Shown piece by piece: positions 49,770-56,758 of a DNA stretch of 64,000 nt. The notes under the pieces are model-generated. The model did no database searches, was not told the origin of the DNA, and saw nothing but the letters and a program-made list of their open reading frames with translations. The first letter of the stretch is position 1. Each line of letters begins with the position of its first letter. Both the position numbers and the translations under genes were made by a program. Source of the DNA: Flavonifractor porci (GTDB lineage: Bacteria; Bacillota; Clostridia; Oscillospirales; Oscillospiraceae); the NCBI RefSeq assembly GCF_037572415.1, contig NZ_JBBHLB010000009.1:1-64000 (forward strand), read 5' to 3'.

Positions 49770-50591
49770 ATGACCGCAGTAGAGCGCGTGATCGCTACCG
49801 CAAGAACTGAGATCGGCTATGTGGAGAAAGCCACCAACGCCCAGCTTGAAGATAAAACCGCCAACGCCGGCAGCGGAAACTGGACGAAGTACGCAGCTTT
49901 TCTCGACGGTCTCGGTGTCTACAACTTTCCGAAGAACGGCTACGCCTGGTGCGATATGTTCGTGGACTGGTGTTATATCACGACCTTTGGCCTGAGCATC
50001 GCCATGAAGATGACGAATCAGCCAATGGGCGGATGCGGCGCGGGCTGCACGCAGTCCGCTGGATATTACCGCGCAGTCGGCCGTTTCCACAAGAAGGCCC
50101 CACAGCCCGGAGATCAGATTTTCTTCACCAATGACGGCGGGAAGTCGATGTACCATACCGGCCTCGTTGTCAAGGTCGCCGGCGGAAGGGTCTACACCAT
50201 CGAAGGGAATACTTCCAGCTCACCTGGTGTCGTTCCGAACGGCGGTATGGTGCGCGACAAAAGCTATTCCATCAACTATGCGCAGATCGGCGGCTATGGT
50301 ACGCCGGACTGGGATCTCGTCAAGGAGGAAGAGAATATGGCAGAGATGACACAGGACAAGTTCAACGAAATGTTCAAGGTCGCAATGAACGCCTACCGCG
50401 CCGAGCTTCAGGACAACGACTGCGGCAATTTCAGCGCGGACGGCCGGAAGTTTGTCACCGAGAGCGGCTTACTGGTCGGCGGCAGTACGCTCCCGAACGG
50501 TGAGGCCAATTTCATGTGGCAGGATTTCCTTACCCGTGAGCAGTTTGCAACGGTGCTGTACCGCTTCGCTCAGAAGTTCGGGCTGAGCTAA
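49770..50591 (+). CDS. CHAP-domain endolysin with SLH-like tail
   Basis: A 273-residue lysis enzyme. The CHAP domain has Cys61 in YAWCDMFVDW and His129 in MYHTGLVV, the usual catalytic pair for cutting peptide or amide bonds of peptidoglycan. The last 65 residues (ESGLLVGGSTLPNGEANFMW, then LTREQFATVLYRF) resemble an S-layer-homology unit that could bind secondary wall polymers. It stands after the holin. Confidence 0.9.
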   Translation: MTAVERVIATARTEIGYVEKATNAQLEDKTANAGSGNWTKYAAFLDGLGVYNFPKNGYAWCDMFVDWCYITTFGLSIAMKMTNQPMGGCGAGCTQSAGYYRAVGRFHKKAPQPGDQIFFTNDGGKSMYHTGLVVKVAGGRVYTIEGNTSSSPGVVPNGGMVRDKSYSINYAQIGGYGTPDWDLVKEEENMAEMTQDKFNEMFKVAMNAYRAELQDNDCGNFSADGRKFVTESGLLVGGSTLPNGEANFMWQDFLTREQFATVLYRFAQKFGLS

Positions 50592-50923
50592 TGGCAAGGC
50601 GCAAGCGCAGAGCTGCGAAGAAGCGCAAGATCGAGTGGAGCAAGGTCGTGTGCCTGCTGGCCATGCTGGCCGGTCTGCTGATCGTCCAGGAATGCCTGTT
50701 CCTCATGTATCTGTGCATCAAGAGCGGCTACACCGCCGCCGCTGCATGGCTGACCGCGGCCACCGGCGTTGGCGAGGCAATCATCATCGCCGGTGCAAAC
50801 GGCTACCTCTCACTTGCGAAGTCCGACCACAAGCGCGGCGGGATCACCTTCGAGGCGGCCAAGGCGAAGAACTTCCGCACCGACGAGGAAGACGGAGGCA
50901 GCGTCGACAGCCCCGCTATCTGA
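50591..50923 (+). CDS. Small membrane protein after endolysin
   Basis: A 110-residue protein with a strongly basic start (MARRKRRAAKKRK), two hydrophobic segments (about residues 20-43 and 50-72) and an acidic tail. The ATG overlaps the endolysin stop. It may be a second holin or anti-holin; only position suggests this. Confidence 0.65.
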   Translation: MARRKRRAAKKRKIEWSKVVCLLAMLAGLLIVQECLFLMYLCIKSGYTAAAAWLTAATGVGEAIIIAGANGYLSLAKSDHKRGGITFEAAKAKNFRTDEEDGGSVDSPAI

Positions 50924-50991
50924 ATAAGGCCCCGTGAAAATGCAAAGTACAGTTGCAGTCCTTGCGGTCGAAAATGTAAGCTACGATTTGA

Positions 50992-51035
50992 AAAGCCCCC
51001 TCGCAGGATTTTCCGTCCTGTCGAGGGGGCTTTTT
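50992..51035. terminator. Strong bidirectional terminator
   Basis: AAGCCCCCTCG and CGAGGGGGCTT, with inner CAGGA/TCCTG, form a long stem with TTTTT on the plus side and a weaker run on the minus side. It ends the late rightward operon and faces the leftward accessory operon. Confidence 0.85.
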
Positions 51036-51146
51036 CCGTTTTCCGGCGCTTTCCCATTTACGGGGCGCACAGGCGCTTTTTCGGCTTGGGCATGCGTCTA
51101 CCCCATGAGAACACAAATGGCGTGTTGCAACTCACCTACGGGCCTG

Positions 51147-51437
51147 TCAGGTGGTGTTCCCGCTGACATCCACTATGTCCACCGCAACAATCTCCACCAG
51201 TCGGTCGCCGGCCGCGCCCATATTGAGGCAGGAGCCGATGCGGTAGTAGTCCCGGATGTCCTTCTCGGTTCCGTGGATTCTGGTGGTGATGGTGTCGCCG
51301 TCGGACAGGCGAACCACCACTACCTTTTCGGTGCACCGCTCCAGATGGGCACAGAATTCCTCGTAGCTCATATTCCCCTTGGCCTTCATGGCGGCGCTGA
51401 CAGACTGGAGTTCGGCGGGTGTCCAATCTCTGCTCAT
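51147..51437 (-). CDS. Hypothetical accessory protein
   Basis: A 96-residue protein (SRDWTPAELQSVSAAMKAKG, then VVVVRLSDGDTITTRIHG). ATG 51437 has GAGGAG 8 bases upstream; ATG 51443 is too close to that site. It is the last gene of the nine-gene leftward operon. No family recognised. Confidence 0.55.
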   Translation of the reverse strand: MSRDWTPAELQSVSAAMKAKGNMSYEEFCAHLERCTEKVVVVRLSDGDTITTRIHGTEKDIRDYYRIGSCLNMGAAGDRLVEIVAVDIVDVSGNTT

Positions 51438-51442
51438 GGCCA

Positions 51443-51655
51443 TTACTCCTCTATGGTGAAATGCGCGCCTTCTGTCAGCAAAACCGTCCCCGTTCCAGGC
51501 TCGTAGGTCATCATGTTCCTGCGACCTATGTATTTGGCGGGCAGTTCTCCTGCTGCCACACGGTCAAGGTTAAACGGCGTCGGCTCCCATTTGCCGAAAT
51601 AGCCTGGGCATTGCGCCACCATCTTGTCCCACTCTTTTTTTGTGTAGTGCTTCAT
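51443..51655 (-). CDS. Small hypothetical accessory protein
   Basis: A 70-residue protein (KHYTKKEWDKMVAQCPGYFG, then RRNMMTYEPGTGTVLLTEG). ATG 51655 has GGAGG 7 bases upstream; ATG 51661 overlaps the site. The pattern MKHYTKKEWD recurs in small proteins of clostridial mobile elements. Function unknown. Confidence 0.6.
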   Translation of the reverse strand: MKHYTKKEWDKMVAQCPGYFGKWEPTPFNLDRVAAGELPAKYIGRRNMMTYEPGTGTVLLTEGAHFTIEE

Positions 51656-51790
51656 ACGCATACCTCCTACTCGACTTTCAATGTCATGTATGTAAAAGGG
51701 GCGGCGATTCTCCCCTGTGCCGACGGGTTCCCGCGACGCCCCAAGCGGGGCGTTTCGGCCTGTACCCAGCAGGCCATCATCAGGCGGGCG

Positions 51791-52243
51791 TTACCAGGTG
51801 TCGCGGTGCGGGATGAACTCGACCTCGGCACCAGCCGGAACCGGGTCGCATGGCTCTCCATCGAAGTCGTTATCCTGCTTCGTGCAGATGGCCGGATGGC
51901 GATCCGCCCGGGGGTCGACATCGACATACAGCCGACCGCCGCATTCGTAGACCGGGCGGCTCCAGCTGTCGCGGCCGACGAAGGTCAGCTGCAGAGGCAT
52001 CTCCCATTCCACCGGATTCTTCATGATTGCCCAAGCGGACAGCGGGAGCTTAATTCCGCCAGGCATATCCTCCAAGGCTTCGAGCATCCCGCACTCGTCG
52101 CATATCTGCACCCCTGCACGCCGGCTCAACGCATTCTTCGACGGGTTGATGTTCATGGACTGCCTGCCACACCTGGGGCACGGGAAGTCCTTTCCGTATT
52201 GCTTTGCCGCAAATTCCTCAATAAATTCTCTCGGGCTGTTCAT
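51791..52243 (-). CDS. Zinc-ribbon accessory protein
   Basis: A 150-residue protein. CPRCGRQ and CDECG about 25 residues apart form a zinc ribbon. The second half (GRDSWSRPVYECGGRLYVDV, later EFIPHRDTW) recalls a domain found at the end of large LPD-type proteins of clostridial plasmids and phages. ATG 52243 has AGGA 5 bases upstream. The role is unknown; such proteins occur with conjugative and anti-defence genes. Confidence 0.6.
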   Translation of the reverse strand: MNSPREFIEEFAAKQYGKDFPCPRCGRQSMNINPSKNALSRRAGVQICDECGMLEALEDMPGGIKLPLSAWAIMKNPVEWEMPLQLTFVGRDSWSRPVYECGGRLYVDVDPRADRHPAICTKQDNDFDGEPCDPVPAGAEVEFIPHRDTW

Positions 52244-52251
52244 TGGTATCC

Positions 52252-52461
52252 TCACTTTCTGTCGTGGATCTCCTGGAGTTCGTCAATAGTTGCCATGTCA
52301 ACCTCCAGGGCGTCGATCATATTCTGGAGGCCGTCCGCAAGACCCTTGGCCTCCGGGTGCGCTCCGGCACCTTCCAGGGCTTTTTCCTGCATCGCGCGGT
52401 AATTGTCAATCTCAGCCCGGATGCCGCGCCGGGCGTAGGACAGAATCTTCAGGTAAGTCAT
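52252..52461 (-). CDS. Small helical protein
   Basis: A 69-residue helical protein (YLKILSYARRGIRAEIDNYR). The start is uncertain among several in-frame ATGs at 52461-52470, and the ribosome site is weak. It stops just before the zinc-ribbon gene. Confidence 0.5.
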   Translation of the reverse strand: MTYLKILSYARRGIRAEIDNYRAMQEKALEGAGAHPEAKGLADGLQNMIDALEVDMATIDELQEIHDRK

Positions 52462-52476
52462 GCACATCACCGCCCG

Positions 52477-52857
52477 TCAGGCCGCCGGGGTAGCGGCGTC
52501 CTTGGGGGCCTTGGCGGCCTGCTCGGTCTTGACCTTGGCAGGCTTTTTGGCCGCAGGCTTCTTCGCGGCCTGCTTCTTGGGAGCGGGAGCCGGTGCGGTA
52601 CCGGTCTCGATGGCCTCAATCTCGTCCAGCTTTTTCACGATCCGGCGGGCCTTCTGGAGCTCGCCGCGCACGGTCTTCAGCTCGGCCTCCTTGTCGGCGA
52701 TGGTCTTGCCCAGGGCCTCGAAGGACACCAGAGCGTCGGAGCCAGTGATGGACTGGGCCAACTTCTGGAGGCCCCGGAGCTTCCGCAGGTCGGCGCACAG
52801 GGCCTCGGCGGCGGTCAGCTTCTTGTTGATGGTGTTCATGTACTCGGTCTTAGTCAT
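52477..52857 (-). CDS. Coiled-coil protein with histone-H1-like tail
   Basis: A 126-residue protein. Residues 1-85 are helical/coiled coil (KTEYMNTINKKLTAAEALCA). The last 40 residues are Lys/Ala/Pro repeats (KKQAAKKPAAKKPAKVKT) like the tail of histone H1 and of bacterial H1-like proteins, which bind DNA without sequence preference. GAAAGGA lies before ATG 52857. It may compact phage or host DNA. Confidence 0.65.
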   Translation of the reverse strand: MTKTEYMNTINKKLTAAEALCADLRKLRGLQKLAQSITGSDALVSFEALGKTIADKEAELKTVRGELQKARRIVKKLDEIEAIETGTAPAPAPKKQAAKKPAAKKPAKVKTEQAAKAPKDAATPAA

Positions 52858-52901
52858 GGTAATTTCCTTTCTCCCCGTAGGCCCGGTAGGTCAGGCGATA
52901 A

Positions 52902-53171
52902 TTAACCCTCTGCGATTTCTTCGATGGTTCCGTAAAGGTCTTCTATGTCCAGCTCTCCAAGAGAGTCAACGACACCCTCCAGAGCATCGATGTACTCCTG
53001 CATCTGCTGTCCTCTGTCTGATTCCTGGAGCCCCTCCGGCAAGTTGTCGTAAGCCTCCTGCTCCTCGTTCAAGACATCCTGCAGGGCTTCCTTGACAGTT
53101 TCCAGGACGGTCGAGAGCTCGTCCATCTGCCCGAGGATTGTCCTTAGCGACTTGCGCCGAATCCTGTTCAT
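52902..53171 (-). CDS. Small acidic coiled-coil protein
   Basis: An 89-residue protein with a basic start (MNRIRRKSLRTI) and a highly acidic helical remainder (LDIEDLYGTIEEIAEG). GGGGGAG is 6 bases before ATG 53171. Small acidic phage proteins can mimic DNA; that is speculation. Confidence 0.55.
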   Translation of the reverse strand: MNRIRRKSLRTILGQMDELSTVLETVKEALQDVLNEEQEAYDNLPEGLQESDRGQQMQEYIDALEGVVDSLGELDIEDLYGTIEEIAEG

Positions 53172-53185
53172 GTTCTCCCCCCCCC

Positions 53186-53527
53186 TCAAAATGGAAGGCA
53201 AAACAGCCAGAGTTTGTGGATCACGCTGCTCTCTGGGTGCTTCTTATGGAGATCGTCCACGATGTCGAGGATCTTCACCCCGACGGGGTTGTACCCGAAG
53301 AAGTGCCAGCGAGCGCCGTCGAACCGCTGATAGAAGCGGTTCGTGTGCCACCGGCGCTGGATGGTCCAGCGGCCGGGGTACATGGCGTTCATCAGGAGCT
53401 TACAGGTCCTCGCGGTGTAGGTGACGCGTCCGACCTTCTGGCCGTGGAGCTCGAACCGGGTGCCAACCGGCATCGTCATCACCTCGGCCGCATAAGCGAC
53501 CACGGAAAGGATAGCGGGTTTCTTCAT
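53186..53527 (-). CDS. Hypothetical accessory protein
   Basis: A 113-residue basic protein rich in aromatic residues (YPGRWTIQRRWHTNRFYQRF). The start has GGAGG 6 bases upstream. A WH-like DNA-binding shape is possible. No family recognised. Confidence 0.55.
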   Translation of the reverse strand: MKKPAILSVVAYAAEVMTMPVGTRFELHGQKVGRVTYTARTCKLLMNAMYPGRWTIQRRWHTNRFYQRFDGARWHFFGYNPVGVKILDIVDDLHKKHPESSVIHKLWLFCLPF

Positions 53528-53539
53528 GAGTCTCCCTCC

Positions 53540-53818
53540 TCAAATCTCGTCGCTGCCGTCGATCTCGAAGATTGTGGTGACGGCATCGCGCTCCAGGATG
53601 AACATGACGTTGGTGATCGTCTGGCCCTCGCTGTGCTCCTTGATGTCCTTGGCCAGCCGGTACAGGTTCTCGACGGTGGGCTGGAGCACGTCCGCGCTCT
53701 TGAGCATCTTGTCGTACTGATCGTAGGTGCCGCGGGTGTAGAGGTCGTTCTTGATGCAAGCGGCCTGGACGGAATCATCGGACCAGCGGCGGATTGCCTT
53801 GATGTCGGGGGTGTTCAT
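53540..53818 (-). CDS. Hypothetical accessory protein
   Basis: A 92-residue mixed alpha/beta protein (IRRWSDDSVQAACIKNDLYT, VMFILERDAVTTIFEIDG). AAAGGAG precedes its ATG. It stands two bases from the stop of the first gene of the leftward operon. Function unknown. Confidence 0.55.
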   Translation of the reverse strand: MNTPDIKAIRRWSDDSVQAACIKNDLYTRGTYDQYDKMLKSADVLQPTVENLYRLAKDIKEHSEGQTITNVMFILERDAVTTIFEIDGSDEI

Positions 53819-53820
53819 GG

Positions 53821-54090
53821 TTAGTTATCTCCTTTCTGTTCCGGCTTGAGCTTGAAAGCATCGAACAACCGCTTGCCATCTTCGCCGTAGATCGTCTCCA
53901 CGGTGGTTAGATTCCCAAGGGCCTTGCTCATCGGGGTTCCGTAGGTGCCGCGTTCCCACAACCCAGAGGCCTCCGCCATCTTCCAGAAGCAGTTGACCTC
54001 GATGCCAGCGTTGGGGCCGGGGAATGCGTGATGCTTTGTAAATCGAGCCCTGATGAAGTTCTCACACCACTCAACCTTGACCTGTTTCAT
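53821..54090 (-). CDS. First gene of the leftward accessory operon
   Basis: An 89-residue protein (VKVEWCENFIRARFTKHHAF) of unknown role. GAAGGAGAA is 7 bases before ATG 54090, and a consensus promoter lies at 54152-54180. The FIRARF segment suggests a nucleic-acid contact but no family is recognised. Confidence 0.6.
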   Translation of the reverse strand: MKQVKVEWCENFIRARFTKHHAFPGPNAGIEVNCFWKMAEASGLWERGTYGTPMSKALGNLTTVETIYGEDGKRLFDAFKLKPEQKGDN

Positions 54091-54151
54091 TTCGCGTTCT
54101 CCTTCGTTTCTTTTGAGTTATTATATGTTGTTATCGTGTTCCTGTGAGCAT

Positions 54152-54180
54152 ACGATACATCATTCTGCTCGTCTTGTCAA
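54152..54180 (-). promoter_or_regulatory. Leftward promoter of the accessory operon
   Basis: On the minus strand: -35 TTGACA (54175-54180), 17-bp spacer, -10 TATCGT (54152-54157). It is back to back with the rightward promoter at 54211. Confidence 0.7.
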
Positions 54181-54210
54181 CACTTATTTTCGTTTTTCTT
54201 GAAAAAAGTT

Positions 54211-54239
54211 TTGACAAAGCGAAACTTACGTGTTATTGT
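54211..54239 (+). promoter_or_regulatory. Rightward promoter of the right regulator cassette
   Basis: -35 TTGACA (54211-54216), 17-bp spacer, -10 TATTGT (54234-54239) with TGT as extended -10. The short stretch between the two divergent promoters is AT-rich and has imperfect inverted repeats (TTTTCG..., GTTTT...GAAAC), which may be operators. Confidence 0.7.
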
Positions 54240-54261
54240 ATTCTCGAAGGAGGTGAGCCCT

Positions 54262-54465
54262 GTGGTGTCCTACAAACCGTTATGGCATACCCTAATTGAT
54301 CGGGAGATGAAAAAGATGGAGCTGGTGGAAAAGGTCGGAATGAGCCGAGCCACTCTGAGCAAGCTGAATAACGATCAGTATGTTTCGCTGGAAGTGCTGG
54401 ACAGAATATGTGAAGTATTAGAGTGCCCCATTCAAGATGTTGTGAAAATAGAGAACGGAGAGTAG
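54262..54465 (+). CDS. HTH XRE regulator
   Basis: A 67-residue helix-turn-helix protein (MKKMELVEKVGMSRATLSKL) of the YozG/Cro type. GTG 54262 has GGAGG 8 bases upstream; the longer frame begins inside the promoter. It faces the leftward accessory operon over a shared control region and probably represses both promoters. It resembles the HTH protein at 60640 in build. Confidence 0.8.
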   Translation: MVSYKPLWHTLIDREMKKMELVEKVGMSRATLSKLNNDQYVSLEVLDRICEVLECPIQDVVKIENGE

Positions 54466-54470
54466 TTACG

Positions 54471-54746
54471 ATGTATGACGATATTCTTGATCGCGGGATT
54501 AAGCGAACCATCATATCGTTTGATCCGTTTCTAAAGCGAGATGATGTGAAGGGTCTGACCGATGCACAGGTAGGCAGACGCTTCGGTTTGGCAACCTCTA
54601 CGGTAAAAGCAATGCGTCTGCACCAGGACGTCCCCTTTGACACCATCCAGAAGATTTGCCATGTACTCGGTTGCCAGCCAGGCGATATCTTGAATGCAAC
54701 AGAGGTCTGGACTATACTGCCTACAAAAAAAGACCCGGACGATTGA
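54471..54746 (+). CDS. HTH regulator
   Basis: A 91-residue protein with a helix-turn-helix (LTDAQVGRRFGLATSTVKAM) and a second helical part like small XRE proteins (ICHVLGCQPGDIL). It follows the regulator at 54262 by five bases. Both are more AT-rich than the phage core, which suggests they came as a cassette. Confidence 0.7.
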   Translation: MYDDILDRGIKRTIISFDPFLKRDDVKGLTDAQVGRRFGLATSTVKAMRLHQDVPFDTIQKICHVLGCQPGDILNATEVWTILPTKKDPDD

Positions 54747-54755
54747 CGTCCGGGC
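54730..54755 (-). terminator. Terminator between convergent regulators
   Basis: CCCGGACG and CGTCCGGG around ATTGA; on the minus strand TTTTTTT follows. It ends the leftward regulator gene and perhaps slows the rightward one. Confidence 0.65.
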
Positions 54756-54768
54756 CCTGTGGAGCGGC

Positions 54769-55023
54769 TTACTTCTTGCTATGTATCGGCGCACCTGTGC
54801 GGCTCTTTGTCCGCGGCTCGCTGTTCGGCTCCCGCACGATGAGGTCGGAGACTTCGCAGCCAAGCGCCTCACATATCAGGTCTATGTGCTCCAGCTTCAC
54901 CCGCTCCGCGAGTTCGTGGTACAGCTCATTGATGGTCGATGGGCGAATACCTGTCATCCGAGCGAGATCCGCTTGCGTCCACCTCCGCTCGCCAAGCCGG
55001 GTGGACAGTAAAATCCTAATCAT
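54769..55023 (-). CDS. HTH XRE regulator at the right end
   Basis: An 84-residue protein with helix-turn-helix RRWTQADLARMTGIRPSTIN and a basic tail. ATG 55023 has AAAGGAG 7 bases upstream. Upstream lie TTCTAAC and GTTAGAA half-sites (55048-55105) that could be its operator. It is the last phage gene before the terminator and attR; it could steer integrase or excision. Confidence 0.75.
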   Translation of the reverse strand: MIRILLSTRLGERRWTQADLARMTGIRPSTINELYHELAERVKLEHIDLICEALGCEVSDLIVREPNSEPRTKSRTGAPIHSKK

Positions 55024-55120
55024 AGCCAAGCTCCTTTACGTGAGATTCTAACAAGGATTTTAAGATCCCGCTGGATTTTGTGAGAAAATCACGTATTCCG
55101 TTAGAACATTGGCGTAAGGC

Positions 55121-55169
55121 AAAAAGAGGCCGCTACACAGGGAATGCCCTGCATAGCGGCCTCTTTTTT
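55121..55169. terminator. Bidirectional terminator at the phage right end
   Basis: AAAAAGAGGCCGCTA and TAGCGGCCTCTTTTTT form a 15-bp stem. On the minus strand it directly follows the stop codon of the displaced integrase end, so in the excised circle it would be the integrase terminator. Confidence 0.85.
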
Positions 55170-55252
55170 CATTTCTCCGCACATAGCGGACAGACCAAGA
55201 CGAACACTCCGCCGACTGCATAGATCGTCGGTGTGGTGTTCGCCTGGCTCTC
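55169..55252 (-). other. Displaced native 3' end of the integrase gene
   Basis: Read on the minus strand from the attR core, in the integrase frame, this gives 27 codons (ESQANTTPTIYAVGGVFVLV, then CPLCAEK) and TGA. The ending is like that of related clostridial serine integrases. It is joined to the gene body only in the circular phage. Coordinates and frame fit exactly, which confirms the att assignment. Confidence 0.85.
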
Positions 55253-55264
55253 TTTTGGTGGACC
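55253..55264. other. attR: attR core of the prophage
   Basis: The second copy of TTTTGGTGGACC. The right side continues into the 3' end of a tRNA on the minus strand, so the bacterial site is at a tRNA CCA end, and integration leaves the CCA in place. Confidence 0.85.
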
Positions 55265-55296
55265 CGAAGGGGATCGAACCCTCGACCTTACGGATG
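55256..55296 (-). tRNA. 3' fragment of a tRNA gene
   Basis: On the minus strand the T-arm (GAGGG-TTCGATC-CCCTT), acceptor strand CGGGTCC, discriminator A and CCA are plain. Upstream, only a CATCCGTAAGGTC stretch resembles an anticodon-arm end; no D-arm or 5' acceptor (GGACCCG expected) is found in the next 100 bases. It is therefore a partial gene. Such fragments mark the far end of an element that used the tRNA 3' end as attB. Confidence 0.6.
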
Positions 55297-55625
55297 CGAA
55301 CAAGCCCCTAAAACTTTTTTCGAGCATTTCCGGCCCTTTTTAGCTGTTTCAGTTCCGCTCTACTTCATCTTTGAGCATCTTTAACCATGCTGTTTCCGTG
55401 TGGTCCGGAACGGTGTGTGGTAGGTTCTGTGGTCAGAAACGCTCCCCAGCCCTTGCCGGTGTTTTCGCCGACAGGGACGGGGAGCGTTTTTCATGCTTCT
55501 AACTCCTGCATTGTACCTCTGTGGACGGGATTAAGCAAGTCATTTCTGTGCTGTCCACGGCTCAGAAATTGGGGGACTGTAAACAAAAAGAACTTTGCCA
55601 GTCAGTTTGACTTGATACTCCATCC
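55297..55625. other. Non-coding stretch at the start of the right island
   Basis: I see no gene here. It holds a terminator with arms AACGCTCCCC and GGGGAGCGTT (55438-55488) followed by TTTT, and AT-rich sequence after it. A 96-codon frame at 55387 has no ribosome site and crosses the hairpin. Confidence 0.5.
55438..55491 (+). terminator. Rho-independent terminator
   Basis: Ten-base outer arms with an inner CCGGTG/CGCCG hairpin and a TTTTT end. No gene directly upstream uses it now, perhaps because the gene was lost when the elements inserted. Confidence 0.6.
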
Positions 55626-55922
55626 TCAAATACTCTCACTGATACGGGCAAAGGCAGAGTTCAGATCCATACCTTGACCCGCCTTGGCCTGATTCAGTCC
55701 TTTCTCCATCATCTGGTTGAACTGTTCCGCGGAGAGTTCGTCCTGCGTTGGAAGAGCGGGAATACGGAAGGAATAGGGGATGCTGTTTGTCATAATAATC
55801 TGTCGATAAAGAGAATCGATCAGCACAGATACCGGGATACCTAACTGATCGAGAATCGCCTCGGCCTTCTGCTTGATCTCGGGTTGGACCCTTGCCGTTA
55901 CATTGGCTGTTTTGGCTGCCAT
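55626..55922 (-). CDS. RelB/DinJ-family antitoxin, no toxin partner
   Basis: A 98-residue protein with the ribbon-helix-helix start NVTARVQPEIKQKAEAIL and GIPVSVLIDSLYRQII, typical of RelB/DinJ antitoxins. ATG 55922 is chosen; the longer frame lacks a site. A RelE/YafQ gene should follow (to the left), but none is present before the tRNA fragment, so it is an orphan. Confidence 0.8.
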   Translation of the reverse strand: MAAKTANVTARVQPEIKQKAEAILDQLGIPVSVLIDSLYRQIIMTNSIPYSFRIPALPTQDELSAEQFNQMMEKGLNQAKAGQGMDLNSAFARISESI

Positions 55923-56063
55923 AAAGGACACCACCTTTCCAAAACTATTATATTCATTTGTATAGCGTTTTGCAATACATTTCATCGAGAACATAGAGGT
56001 GGATTTTCTATCCACAGATTAAGAAACCTTAAGAAAATGTTCATGAGCATCCTCCATTCACTG

Positions 56064-56072
56064 TGATATAAT
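56064..56072 (+). promoter_or_regulatory. Extended -10 promoter of the immunity-like array
   Basis: TGATATAAT is an extended -10, 38 bases before ATG 56110. It is the only good promoter seen before the array, so most of the following genes may share it. Confidence 0.5.
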
Positions 56073-56109
56073 TTCAGGACTTCACCAAGGTATAGCCGGA
56101 GGATATGAT

Positions 56110-56748
56110 ATGAAACGCATCATCACAAATGGGATTACGAATCTGGAGCCGCTGCCTGGCAGCAGCGAATGGTACTGGGGCACCGACTATGCCAGCAACG
56201 ATTTATATGAGGCCGAGGAACTGTTCCACAGCGGCCATCCCATCGACAAAAACCGGCTTGTCCTGGTCCACTGCCCGGAGGGCACGGTCTATGAGCCGGT
56301 ATGCACAAAGCCGGGGCAATATCTTGGAAGACCGGTGTATCACGACGGGCGGGTGGTACTGCTTCTGGTGGATTTTCCAAAGGAAGAGATTCGTATTCTG
56401 ACCTTCCATGAAGCACAGGAAACCACGGAGCCGCTGGCGGTGTTGCCTCTCTCAATCGTGGCGGACTGCTATAATCTCATGCTGGAGGCATCACCGCTTA
56501 TGCTGACCCGGTCAGCCCACGACAATCAGTTTCAGATTATCTGGCCGGAACGCCGGGACTTTGCCATAGAGGACCATGAGTTTTTTGAGTTTCTGGAAGG
56601 AAACAGGCTGTATACTTCGGTTTGGTATGAGGTCCCGGACTATCGGGAGGAGCTTCTGGTGCGGGATTATGATACCGGGGAACTGCTGGAGCGAATCCCG
56701 GGGAGCTTCCGACGAATGCCGAACGGCCAGAGGTGGCTCCTGGTGTGA
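56110..56748 (+). CDS. Hypothetical protein, immunity-like array gene 1
   Basis: A 212-residue soluble protein, acidic and aromatic-rich (SSEWYWGTDYASNDLYEAEE, RLVLVHCPEGTVYEP). It has no signal or membrane segment. The build, a small cytoplasmic acidic protein in a row of unrelated ones, is that of immunity proteins against polymorphic toxins. No family recognised with certainty. Confidence 0.6.
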   Translation: MKRIITNGITNLEPLPGSSEWYWGTDYASNDLYEAEELFHSGHPIDKNRLVLVHCPEGTVYEPVCTKPGQYLGRPVYHDGRVVLLLVDFPKEEIRILTFHEAQETTEPLAVLPLSIVADCYNLMLEASPLMLTRSAHDNQFQIIWPERRDFAIEDHEFFEFLEGNRLYTSVWYEVPDYREELLVRDYDTGELLERIPGSFRRMPNGQRWLLV

Positions 56749-56758
56749 GGAGGAACCT

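Noticed and set aside
51662..51790. Short minus-strand frame between two accessory genes
   Set aside because: About 36 codons could be read, but no ribosome site precedes it; not supported.
55200..55400. Complete tRNA gene
   Set aside because: Only the T-arm and acceptor 3' strand with CCA are convincing; no 5' acceptor or D-arm in the expected place.
55387..55677. 96-codon plus-strand frame
   Set aside because: It crosses a terminator hairpin, lacks a ribosome site and overlaps the antitoxin gene.
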